Below are positions 56,919-63,948 of a DNA stretch of 64,000 nucleotides, one piece after another. The DNA comes from Mycobacterium sp. IDR2000157661 (lineage in GTDB: Bacteria > Actinomycetota > Actinomycetes > Mycobacteriales > Mycobacteriaceae). The stretch lies in NCBI RefSeq assembly GCF_022317005.1, contig NZ_CP081006.1, positions 4,774,001 to 4,838,000 of the forward strand. The letters are read 5' to 3'. A model generated the notes under the pieces. That model had not been told where the DNA came from. It searched no databases and saw nothing but the letters and a program-made list of their open reading frames with translations. The position numbers and the translations under genes are program-made. How positions within the stretch are numbered: the first letter of the stretch is position 1; each line of letters opens with the position of its first letter.

Positions 56919-56943
56919 GTTTTGCATCGATGTCGCCGGGTAT
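56919..56943 (+). promoter_or_regulatory. SigF-type promoter of the DUF2945-DUF3140 pair
   Basis: GTTT (56919-56922), a 15-base spacer and GGGTAT (56938-56943) match the mycobacterial SigF consensus exactly. Transcription would begin about 56950, almost at the ATG at 56953, so the message may be near leaderless. The spacer contains GCATCGATG, related to the carotenoid repeats. Confidence 0.65.
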
Positions 56944-56952
56944 CCGGCACGT

Positions 56953-57162
56953 ATGAGCAAGGACATCAGCAAGGGCGACAAGGTCCAGTGGAAAAGCCAC
57001 GGCAGCACGGTCACCGGAACCGTCGAGGAGAAGATCACCGCGGACAAGAAGGCCGCCGGCCGCCAGGTCCGCGCCGACTCGGACAGCCCGCAGTACCGGG
57101 TGCGCAGCGACAAGAGCGGCCGCGACGCGGTGCACAAGCCAGACGCGCTGAAGAAGAAGTAA
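56953..57162 (+). CDS. DUF2945 (Tudor-like) small protein
   Basis: A 69-residue basic protein of the DUF2945 family (KGDKVQWKSHGSTVTGTVEEKIT, ending DAVHKPDALKKK). The family adopts a small beta-barrel Tudor-like fold and is often SigF- or stress-controlled in mycobacteria; molecular role unknown. ATG start just downstream of a SigF-type promoter. Four bases separate it from the DUF3140 gene. Confidence 0.85.
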   Translation: MSKDISKGDKVQWKSHGSTVTGTVEEKITADKKAAGRQVRADSDSPQYRVRSDKSGRDAVHKPDALKKK

Positions 57163-57166
57163 CGAG

Positions 57167-57502
57167 ATGGCCGGGTCGTCCGACCACGAGACCACCTACC
57201 GGCAGTTCAAGGACACCGTCAACATGACGGCGAACGAACTCGAGAAGTGGCTCGACACCGACGAATCCAACGAAGTCGGGCAGAAGTCCGGCAACAGTGA
57301 GTCGACCGGACACGCCAGCGGCAGGCGCATCGTGAAGCTGCTGCAGACCAAGAAGTCAGACTTGGGCGACGATGACTATGCCCACATGCGCACGGTGGTC
57401 GGCTACGCGCACCGTCATCTCGCCCAGCGGCCGAACGGCGACGTGAGCGACTCGGCGTGGCGCTACTCGCTCATGAACTGGGGTCACGACCCCTGCAAGT
57501 AG
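57167..57502 (+). CDS. DUF3140 family protein
   Basis: A 111-residue soluble protein of the DUF3140 family, with LEKWLDTDESNEVG, SGRRIVKLLQTKKSDLGDDDYAHMRTVVGYAHRHLAQRP and SAWRYSLMNWGHDP as recognisable blocks. Such proteins often accompany DUF2945 and may be DNA-associated; this is inference. Its last 32 bases overlap the 3' end of the convergent idi gene. Confidence 0.85.
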   Translation: MAGSSDHETTYRQFKDTVNMTANELEKWLDTDESNEVGQKSGNSESTGHASGRRIVKLLQTKKSDLGDDDYAHMRTVVGYAHRHLAQRPNGDVSDSAWRYSLMNWGHDPCK

Positions 57503-58037
57503 TCGGGTCAGCAGCCCGGTCCAGCAGCGGGATCTGCTCCATCGCCCACGGGCTGATCGACCACGGCAGTGCGACGGCCGAGCGGAGCTGCTCCCACGAC
57601 ACCCACATCCAGTCCATGACCTCGTCGGGGTCGGGCGAGACGTGACCATCACAGCGGGCGATGAAGACCGGGCAGATCTCGTTCTCGACGGTTCCGTCGG
57701 ACGCCACCGCGCGATACCGGAAGTCCGGCAGCGCACACCATAGGGAGTCGATGGCCACACCCAACTCCTGCTGCGCGCGGCGGCGCACCGCGTCCTCGAT
57801 CTGTTCGCCGGGAGCCGGATGTCCGCAGAACGAGTTGGACCACACCCCCGGCCACGTCAACTTGCCCAGCGCTCGGCGAGACAGCAGCACGCGCCCGTCC
57901 CCGGCGAACAGGTAACAGGAGAAGCCCAGATGAAGGGGTGTTTCGGCGTGGTGCACGGTGACCTTTGCTGCCGTGCCGATGTGCCGTCCATCCTCGTCGA
58001 GCAGGACCACGGATTCGTCGGTGGTAGCCGTCGTCAC
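57471..58037 (-). CDS. idi: Isopentenyl-diphosphate delta-isomerase, type 1
   Basis: A 188-residue Nudix-fold isomerase that balances IPP and DMAPP, the precursors used by CrtE. The catalytic Cys is in WSNSFCGHPAPGE and the metal/Glu motif is TVENEICPVF. The GTG at 58037 has GAGG eight bases upstream; a GTG at 58058 is the alternative (195 residues). It is transcribed towards the carotenoid operon and carries a carotenoid-type repeat upstream, so co-regulation is likely. Confidence 0.93.
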   Translation of the reverse strand: MTTATTDESVVLLDEDGRHIGTAAKVTVHHAETPLHLGFSCYLFAGDGRVLLSRRALGKLTWPGVWSNSFCGHPAPGEQIEDAVRRRAQQELGVAIDSLWCALPDFRYRAVASDGTVENEICPVFIARCDGHVSPDPDEVMDWMWVSWEQLRSAVALPWSISPWAMEQIPLLDRAADPTTCRGRDPSS

Positions 58038-58082
58038 GCCAGACACCTCAATGGACACCTCTCATACATACCCACTTACTCA

Positions 58083-58112
58083 TACCGCAATGATGCAAAA
58101 CCGATGCGGTAG
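58083..58112. promoter_or_regulatory. 11-bp repeat and inverted repeat upstream of idi
   Basis: On the plus strand TGATGCAAAAC (58091-58101) is followed directly by CGATGCGGTAG (58102-58112), an 11-bp spaced repeat of the GATGC core. TACCGCA (58083-58089) and TGCGGTA (58105-58111) form an overlapping 7-bp inverted repeat. The block GCAAAACCGATGC is shared exactly with the site in front of the MerR-type gene. Confidence 0.55.
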
Positions 58113-58115
58113 TGC

Positions 58116-58955
58116 TCACGGCGGGGGCACGCAGTGCTCGACCGCCTCGCGCAGAGTGTGCACCCGGACGGCAGGCGCCACGTCCGTGACCGCCTCCCAG
58201 CCGGGGCCGGCGAGAATGACCTGCGCGTCGGCGCCCACCGCGTGAAGGGCTTCCATGTCAGAAGTATCGGGGGTCTGCGACCAGAGCACCACCGTGACTG
58301 GCTTCTGCAGCCGGCCGACGGCGTCGGTCAGCGCCGATGGGGGCACATCGGCACCGAGCATCAGCACACCGTGCCCGGCTTCGCCGAGCGCTGCCCGCAG
58401 CGCCTCGATCGGCAGCACGTGCGTTTCCCCCGAGGTGCAGGCGAGCACCGTCGACGCCGCGGCGTCCAGCGGGGCGACGGGCAGTCGGTGCAGCGCCCGC
58501 GACACCGACCACGACAGCGCGTGTTCGACGTCGACACAGCCGTCGCACTCGGCCTGCTGTTGCACGATGGCGGCGAACGCCGGCCGCACCACCAAGTCCC
58601 AGGTGTCGGACACGCCGAAGTGGCGCAGATGCGATTCGAGCAGCTTGCCCAGCGAGACGAGGTCGAGCGCCATGGCGGCCGAAACCACCGAGTCGACGTC
58701 GCCGCGCGGCGGCTTGACCGACTCGACAGCCAGGCGCGCGGCGCTGCGAGGGCTGGCGCCCTCGGCGATCAACTCGTGCATCTCCCGAACGATCGTGATG
58801 TCGTTCTCGCTGTAGAGCCGATGGCGTCCCGGGCTGTGTTCAGAGGGGCCGACCCCGTAGCGCTGATTCCAACTGCGCAGCGTGGCCGTAGGGACGCCGA
58901 CGCGTTCGGCCACGACGCGGACGGTGAATTTCGGTGTGTCAGCGTCGTCGGTCAC
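58116..58955 (-). CDS. MerR-family regulator with CarH/LitR-like C-terminal domain
   Basis: A 279-residue regulator from the GTG at 58955 (a TTG seven codons earlier is possible). An N-terminal MerR helix-turn-helix (VRVVAERVGVPTATLRSWNQRYG) is followed by a helical region and a Rossmann-like cobalamin-binding type domain. Compared with CarH, the EH pair (144-145) and the E-x-H of GETHVLP (axial His equivalent, 179) remain. The Trp ten residues before EH is Gln, and the Gly of ExHxxG is Pro. Its place beside idi and the crt operon suggests it is their repressor. Confidence 0.82.
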   Translation of the reverse strand: MTDDADTPKFTVRVVAERVGVPTATLRSWNQRYGVGPSEHSPGRHRLYSENDITIVREMHELIAEGASPRSAARLAVESVKPPRGDVDSVVSAAMALDLVSLGKLLESHLRHFGVSDTWDLVVRPAFAAIVQQQAECDGCVDVEHALSWSVSRALHRLPVAPLDAAASTVLACTSGETHVLPIEALRAALGEAGHGVLMLGADVPPSALTDAVGRLQKPVTVVLWSQTPDTSDMEALHAVGADAQVILAGPGWEAVTDVAPAVRVHTLREAVEHCVPPP

Positions 58956-58986
58956 GGCTACCTGCAGATCTCTCAATTTCGTAAGA

Positions 58987-59038
58987 ATATCCTTCAGGGA
59001 CGCGAACCAACCCCTTCAACGCAAAACCGATGCATTCG
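58987..59038. promoter_or_regulatory. Promoter and repeat site in front of the MerR-type regulator
   Basis: On the minus strand GTTG (59011-59008), a 15-base spacer and GGATAT (58992-58987) form a near-match to a SigF promoter for the regulator. Just upstream, on the plus strand, CAACGCAAAAC (59017-59027) and CGATGCATTCG (59028-59038) repeat the 11-bp pattern seen at crtE and idi. This suggests autoregulation. Confidence 0.5.
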
Positions 59039-59075
59039 TTCGTGAAGTGGATGTACCGGTCCGCCGGAAGCGGGT

Positions 59076-59510
59076 ATGAGTAGCGGCATGGCCGATGAGG
59101 ACAAGGACAGGCGCCCCGACGGCGTGGACGACGCTACGGTCGAGGCCGTCGGCGCCGTCTCGGAGGCGTTGGAGTGGGTGGAACGTGCGCGCGGTGAGTT
59201 GTACTCGTTTCATCAGCTGATGGGTCGCGCGGACCTCCTGCTCGGCGAGGCTTGCGACAAGCTGCGCGACGCCGGCCACCAAGCCGTCGCCGACCGGCTG
59301 GAGTCCGAACTCGTGGGCCGCAACGTGCTCTACGGCCGCTGGACGTTCCAGATCGTCGAGGACTTCGACGACAGCTACTGGTCGGTGTTCCGCGACCACG
59401 AGCGCCGGGTCCGCGACCAATTACAGGGCGGCGTGCGGCACGTCTTCGAGTCGGAGATGAAGGAGCGGCGCCGGACCCACGGTCGAGAAGGCCACGAGCG
59501 CCGGCCCTAG
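59076..59510 (+). CDS. Hypothetical cytoplasmic protein, helical
   Basis: A 144-residue acidic/basic mixed protein with no signal peptide and predicted helices throughout (AVGAVSEALEWVERARGELYSFHQLMGRADLLLGEA, then RWTFQIVEDFDDSYWSVFRDHERRVRDQL). I recognise no named family, though similar conserved mycobacterial proteins exist. Start ATG 59076 or ATG 59088. It is divergent from the MerR-type regulator and shares the repeat-bearing intergenic region, so it may also respond to it. Confidence 0.75.
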   Translation: MSSGMADEDKDRRPDGVDDATVEAVGAVSEALEWVERARGELYSFHQLMGRADLLLGEACDKLRDAGHQAVADRLESELVGRNVLYGRWTFQIVEDFDDSYWSVFRDHERRVRDQLQGGVRHVFESEMKERRRTHGREGHERRP

Positions 59511-59991
59511 TTGGCCGGTATCTGCGTATACCCCGGCCACCAGATCATGCCTTCTTGCGGCGGGGGCGGCGGTTGCGTGGCCAAGGTCGCTTGCGGGCCG
59601 ATGACTCCCGGCGGCGGAGGAGGCTGTGTCGCCGCGGTCGCCGGTGGGCCAACTACGCCGCCCCCTGGCGGCGGTGGTGGCGGCGACGGTTGCGGCGGCT
59701 CCTGGGTGCTGTTCACGGTCGTGTTGGTGTAGGTCCCGTCGACGTAATTATCGCAGTGTTTGACACCTTTGATATCCAGGTAGCAGCACTTGGAGTACCT
59801 TTTGCCTGCGCTGACGGTCGTCGTGTAAGTGCCGCCATTCGCGTTGTCGCATTCGCTGATGATCTGAGATTCAGGGATCGCGTTGCTCACGGGCGCGGTC
59901 AACATAATCCCCCCACTGCGATGGCGCCCGCTGCGGCGAGGCCGGCGATGTGTATGAAGCGGCGCAAGATCGTGGACGTACTGGGTGCCAT
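59507..59991 (-). pseudogene. Secreted Pro-rich protein with a frameshifted signal peptide
   Basis: An ATG at 59991 behind GGGAG starts a signal peptide (basic ILRRF, then a hydrophobic AGLAAAGAIAVGG run) that hits TGA at once. The mature part continues in another frame: CDNANGG, KCCYL and HCDNY cysteines, then PPPPP/GP repeats to 59507. The frames join if the run of six Gs (plus-strand Cs 59909-59914) had one more base, giving cleavage after VSNA. This may be a mutation, a phase-variable tract or a base-call error. From ATG 59905 a 132-residue protein without signal remains possible. Confidence 0.65.
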
Positions 59992-60183
59992 GAGCGCTCC
60001 CTGCGTTCGGCGTAAGTGGCCTAGACGCAAAGGTCGAACTTGACGGAAGGTCACGACGACTCGAGTTGGTCGAAGCTAACTATCCGCCTATCGGCTGCTT
60101 ACGTCCTGCGTATGGATGCCGCTCGTCAGAGTTCTTGACTAAGCAAGTATCGCCCTGCGCACGTCATGCGCCGTTCGATCCTC

Positions 60184-61203
60184 TTACGCGGTGTCGGTGA
60201 GGGGACGGTCGACCCAGCTCATCAGGTCGCGCAGCTTCTTGCCGGTGACCTCGATCGGGTGCTCGGCATTGCGCTTGCGCAGATCCTCCAGCTCCTTGTT
60301 GCCGCCCTCGACGTTGGCGACCAGCCGCTTGACGAAGGTGCCGTCCTGGATCTCGGCGAGGATCTGCTTCATGCGGTCCTTGGTGCCGGAATCGATGACG
60401 CGCGGACCGGACAGGTACCCGCCGAACTCCGCGGTGTCGGACACCGAGTAGTTCATCCGCGCGATGCCGCCCTCGTACATCAGGTCGACGATCAGCTTCA
60501 GCTCGTGCAGCACCTCGAAGTACGCCAGTTCGGGCGCGTAACCCGCCTCGACCATGACGTCGAAGCCGGTCTTGACCAGTTCCTCGGTGCCGCCGCACAA
60601 CACGGCCTGCTCGCCGAAGAGGTCGGTCTCCGTCTCGTCCTTGAAGGTCGTCTTGATGACGCCGGCGCGGGTGCCGCCGATGCCCTTGGCGTACGAGAGC
60701 GCCAGGGCCTCGCCTTCACCCTTGGGATCCTGGTCGATCGCGATCAGGCAGGGCACGCCCTTGCCGTCGACGAACTGGCGACGGACCAGATGCCCGGGCC
60801 CCTTCGGTGCGACCATGCCGATGGTGACGTTGGCGGGCGGCTTGATGAGGTTGAAGTGGATGTTCAGCCCGTGGCCGAAGAACAGTGCGTTGCCGTCCTC
60901 GAGATTCGGCTCGATGTCATTGGCGAAGATCTCGGCCTGGGCGGTGTCGGGTGCCAGCAGCATGATGACGTCGGCCCACTTGGCCACCTCGGCGGGCGTG
61001 TCGACCTCCAGACCCTGCTCGGTGACCTTATCGCGCGACTTGGACCCTTCCTTGAGGCCGACCTTCACCTGCACGCCGGAGTCGCGCAGGCTCAGTGAGT
61101 GCGCATGGCCCTGGCTGCCGTAGCCGATGACGCCGACCTTGCGGCCCTGGATGACCGACAGGTCCGCGTCGTCGTCATAGAACATCTCTGGGGTTGATGC
61201 CAC
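60184..61203 (-). CDS. ilvC: Ketol-acid reductoisomerase
   Basis: A 339-residue class I enzyme of valine/isoleucine synthesis. The NADPH motif VGVIGYGSQGHAHSLSLRDSG is near residue 24, and metal ligands lie in KTTFKDETETDLFGEQ and in VLHELKLIVDLMYEGG. The GTG at 61203 follows AAGGAAAC and adds a short unconserved MASTPE before the MFYDDD start seen in other mycobacteria. Last gene of ilvB-ilvN-ilvC. The 192 bases between its stop and the frameshifted gene hold only that gene's upstream region. Confidence 0.97.
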   Translation of the reverse strand: MASTPEMFYDDDADLSVIQGRKVGVIGYGSQGHAHSLSLRDSGVQVKVGLKEGSKSRDKVTEQGLEVDTPAEVAKWADVIMLLAPDTAQAEIFANDIEPNLEDGNALFFGHGLNIHFNLIKPPANVTIGMVAPKGPGHLVRRQFVDGKGVPCLIAIDQDPKGEGEALALSYAKGIGGTRAGVIKTTFKDETETDLFGEQAVLCGGTEELVKTGFDVMVEAGYAPELAYFEVLHELKLIVDLMYEGGIARMNYSVSDTAEFGGYLSGPRVIDSGTKDRMKQILAEIQDGTFVKRLVANVEGGNKELEDLRKRNAEHPIEVTGKKLRDLMSWVDRPLTDTA

Positions 61204-61234
61204 GTTGTTTCCTTATCTGTCAACTGGTTTGGGC

Positions 61235-61741
61235 TTACTTGGCTGTGCCGATGCCGCGCGGACCGCGGGCCAGCGACACCACTCCGGACTGCACGAGCTC
61301 GCGGATACCGTACGGCTCCAGCACCCGAAGCAGCGCCTCGAGCTTGCCGGGGGTGCCGGTCGCCTCGATCGTCAGTGACTCGGTCGACACGTCGACGACC
61401 TTGGCGCGGAACAGGTTCACCGCCTCGATGACCTGGCCTCGGGTCGAGGCGTCGGTGCGCACCTTGATCAGCGCGAGCTCGCGTGCGACGGAGTTGTCGT
61501 CCTCCTGCTCGACGATCTTGATCACGTTCACCAGCTTGTTGAGCTGCTTGGTGATTTGCTCGAGCGGCGCGTCCTCGACGCTGACGACGATGGTCATCCG
61601 CGACATGTCCTTCTGCTCGGTCGCACCGACCGCCAACGACTCGATGTTGAACCCACGCCGCGAGAACAGCGATGCGACGCGCGCCAGGACACCCGGCTTG
61701 TCCTCGACGAGCACCGAAAGCGTGTGCGTGCTGGTACCCAT
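61235..61741 (-). CDS. ilvN: Acetolactate synthase small (regulatory) subunit
   Basis: A 168-residue regulatory subunit giving valine sensitivity and full activity to IlvB. An N-terminal ACT domain (THTLSVLVEDKPGVLARVASLFSRRGFNIESL) is followed by a second ACT-like half ending ARGPRGIGTAK. ATG at 61741 behind GAGAGAGC; 31 bases after the ilvB stop. Same length as the M. tuberculosis protein. Confidence 0.97.
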   Translation of the reverse strand: MGTSTHTLSVLVEDKPGVLARVASLFSRRGFNIESLAVGATEQKDMSRMTIVVSVEDAPLEQITKQLNKLVNVIKIVEQEDDNSVARELALIKVRTDASTRGQVIEAVNLFRAKVVDVSTESLTIEATGTPGKLEALLRVLEPYGIRELVQSGVVSLARGPRGIGTAK

Positions 61742-61772
61742 CAGCGCTCTCTCTTCTTCGCGCAAGCGCTCA

Positions 61773-63641
61773 TCAGGCGTGCCCCTCTTCCGGATCGTCG
61801 AACAGCGGACGGATTCCCCGCGCGGCCTGGATCTCGTCGTTGCTGGTGCCTGCGGCGACCATCGGCCACACCTGGGCGTCGGCGCCGACGATGAAGTCGA
61901 TCACCACCGGACGGTCGTTGATCTCGCGGGCCTGGCGGATGATGTCCTCGACGTCTTCGGGGCGCTCACAACGCAACCCGACACAGCCGAGCGCTTCGGC
62001 CAGCTTGACGAAGTCGGGAATGCGATGTGAGTGGGTGGCCAGATCGGTTTGGCTGTACCGCTCCCCGTAGAACAGGGTCTGCCACTGGCGCACCATACCG
62101 AGGTTGCCGTTGTTGATGATGGCGACCTTGATCGGCGCGCCCTCCACCGCGCAGGTGGCCAACTCCTGGTTGGTCATCTGGAAGCATCCGTCACCGTCGA
62201 TAGCCCACACCTCGGCCTCGGGACGGCCGAACTTGGCGCCCATCGCCGCGGGCACCGCATAACCCATGGTGCCCAGGCCGCCGGAGTTCAACCAGGTCTT
62301 CGGCTTCTCGTAGGAGATGAACTGCGCGGCCCACATCTGGTGCTGGCCGACGCCGGCGACGTATACGGCCTCGGGTCCGGCCATCCTGCCCAGCGTCTCG
62401 ATCACATACTCCGGTGAGAGGCTGCCGTCGCTCTGCGGGCCGTAGCTCAACGGGTACGTCGACTGCACCCCGCGCAGGTACTCCAGCCAGTTGTCGATCC
62501 TGAGGTCACCGGCCGTTCCATCCCGGCGCAGCGCGGCGACCAGGTCGGTGATGACGTTGCGGACGTCACCGACGATCGGCACGTCGGCGTGGCGGTTCTT
62601 GCCGATCTCGGCGGGATCGATGTCGGCGTGGATCACCTTGGCCTCGGGCGCGAAGGAATCCAGCTTGCCGGTCACCCGGTCGTCGAAGCGGGTGCCCAGC
62701 GCGATCAACAGGTCGCTGCGCTGGAGGGCGGCCACCGCGGCCACCGTGCCGTGCATCCCGGGCATGCCCATGTTCAGCGCGTGGCTGTCCGGGAACGCGC
62801 CACGAGCCATCAACGTGGTGACCACCGGAATGCCCGTCAGCTCCGCCAGCTCGAGCAGTTCGTCGGTGGCTTCCCCGCGGATCACGCCGCCGCCGACGTA
62901 CAGCACCGGCTTGCGGGCGGTCGCCATGAGCTTGGCCGCCTCGCGGATCTGGCGGTTGTGCGGCTTGGTGTTCGGCTTGTAGCCGGGCAGGTCGAACCGC
63001 GGGGGCCAGGTGAACGCGCACGGGCCCTGCAGGATGTCCTTCGGGATGTCCACCAACACCGGCCCGGGTCGGCCGGTCGCGGCGATGTGGAACGCCTCGG
63101 CGATCACCCGTGGGATGTCGTCGCCGTTGCGCACCAGGAAGTTGTGCTTGGTGATCGGCATGGTGATGCCGGAGATGTCGGCCTCCTGGAACGCGTCGGT
63201 GCCGATGAGGCCGCGTCCGACCTGGCCTGTGATCGCCACCACCGGAATGGAGTCCATGTGGGCGTCGGCCAGCGGCGTCACCAGGTTGGTCGCACCCGGA
63301 CCGGAGGTGGCCATCATGACGCCCACCTTGCCCGTGGCGTGCGCGTACCCGCTGGCGGCGTGACCGGCGCCCTGTTCATGGCGGACCAGCACGTGGCGCA
63401 GCTTCTGCGAGTCGAACAGCGGGTCGTAGACCGGCAGCACTGCGCCACCGGGGATACCGAAGATCGTGTCGACGTCGAGTTCCTCCAGCGAGCGGATCAC
63501 GGCCTGGGCGCCCGTGAGTTGCTGTGGCGCAACGTGATTCGATTGGGTGGAAGCCGGTCGCGGGGTCGGCTGCGGGGCGTGTCCGTCATCGGGGACGGTA
63601 GCCGCCTCCTGCTCCAGCGGTCGGGTGGTGGGGGCGCTCAC
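61773..63641 (-). CDS. ilvB: Acetolactate synthase large (catalytic) subunit
   Basis: A 622-residue thiamine-diphosphate enzyme, first common step of branched-chain amino acid synthesis. The cofactor-activating Glu is in VRHEQGAGHAASGYA, the FAD/quinone-like middle domain follows, and the ThDP/Mg motif is GDGCFQMTNQEL...NNGN. The first 35 residues or so are a variable Pro/Thr-rich extension. The GTG at 63641 follows TAGGAGAACG. Preceded by an attenuator-type leader. Confidence 0.97.
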   Translation of the reverse strand: MSAPTTRPLEQEAATVPDDGHAPQPTPRPASTQSNHVAPQQLTGAQAVIRSLEELDVDTIFGIPGGAVLPVYDPLFDSQKLRHVLVRHEQGAGHAASGYAHATGKVGVMMATSGPGATNLVTPLADAHMDSIPVVAITGQVGRGLIGTDAFQEADISGITMPITKHNFLVRNGDDIPRVIAEAFHIAATGRPGPVLVDIPKDILQGPCAFTWPPRFDLPGYKPNTKPHNRQIREAAKLMATARKPVLYVGGGVIRGEATDELLELAELTGIPVVTTLMARGAFPDSHALNMGMPGMHGTVAAVAALQRSDLLIALGTRFDDRVTGKLDSFAPEAKVIHADIDPAEIGKNRHADVPIVGDVRNVITDLVAALRRDGTAGDLRIDNWLEYLRGVQSTYPLSYGPQSDGSLSPEYVIETLGRMAGPEAVYVAGVGQHQMWAAQFISYEKPKTWLNSGGLGTMGYAVPAAMGAKFGRPEAEVWAIDGDGCFQMTNQELATCAVEGAPIKVAIINNGNLGMVRQWQTLFYGERYSQTDLATHSHRIPDFVKLAEALGCVGLRCERPEDVEDIIRQAREINDRPVVIDFIVGADAQVWPMVAAGTSNDEIQAARGIRPLFDDPEEGHA

Positions 63642-63707
63642 GGTGTTCGTTCTCCTAAATCCTGTTCCGGATCCGTCTTCCAGGGTCTCAAATCGGTGGT
63701 CGGGCAA

Positions 63708-63731
63708 GAAAAAACCCCCGCCAGCGGGCTG
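63708..63731 (-). terminator. Attenuator-like terminator upstream of ilvB
   Basis: On the minus strand a short GC-rich hairpin (CCCGC/GCGGG core in GCCCGCTGGCGGGGG) runs straight into TTTTTTC. It sits between a leader peptide frame and ilvB, 67 bases before the ilvB start. This is the layout of transcription attenuation in actinobacterial ilvB leaders. Confidence 0.65.
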
Positions 63732-63762
63732 CTGTACGAGGGTCGCGCGTCGATGCGGGTGG

Positions 63763-63828
63763 CTATGCCCGAGTGCAGGCAAGCGCGGCATCAACGCGCT
63801 TCCCAATTACTACGAGCCGGGTCTGCAT
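63763..63828 (-). CDS. ilvB leader peptide (branched-chain amino acid attenuator)
   Basis: A 21-codon frame from ATG at 63828 to TAG reads MQTRLVVIGKRV and nine more residues. The Leu-Val-Val-Ile run and GKRV match the style of ilv leader peptides in Streptomyces and Corynebacterium. Ribosome stalling at these codons under starvation should prevent the terminator at 63708-63731. A GGAGG lies 15 bases before the ATG. This, the terminator and the tandem repeat account for the 307 bases between ilvB and the next gene. Confidence 0.7.
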   Translation of the reverse strand: MQTRLVVIGKRVDAALACTRA

Positions 63829-63859
63829 AACCGTCGACGGTAGCCTCCGCACTGGTCAC

Positions 63860-63910
63860 TGGTCAAATTCCCGGCCCCGCCGGGGTGGTCAAATTCCCGG
63901 CCCCGCCGGG
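63860..63910. repeat. Tandem 26-bp repeat, each unit with a hairpin
   Basis: Two adjacent units begin TGGTCAAATTCCCGG and end CCCCGCCGGGG; period 26 bases (63860 and 63886). They are identical except for the final base of the second copy. Each contains CCCGGC-CCC-GCCGGG, able to form a 6-bp stem. They lie between the divergent ilvB leader and the cfp6-like gene. Confidence 0.85.
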
Positions 63911-63948
63911 CTCAGTCGGCTTCCCGCCACCCGTGGGAAGATGGTCCG

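Noticed and set aside
59072..59077. GGGTAT as a SigF -10 box for the gene at 59076
   Set aside because: It overlaps the ATG, and no GTTT-like element lies 15-17 bases upstream.
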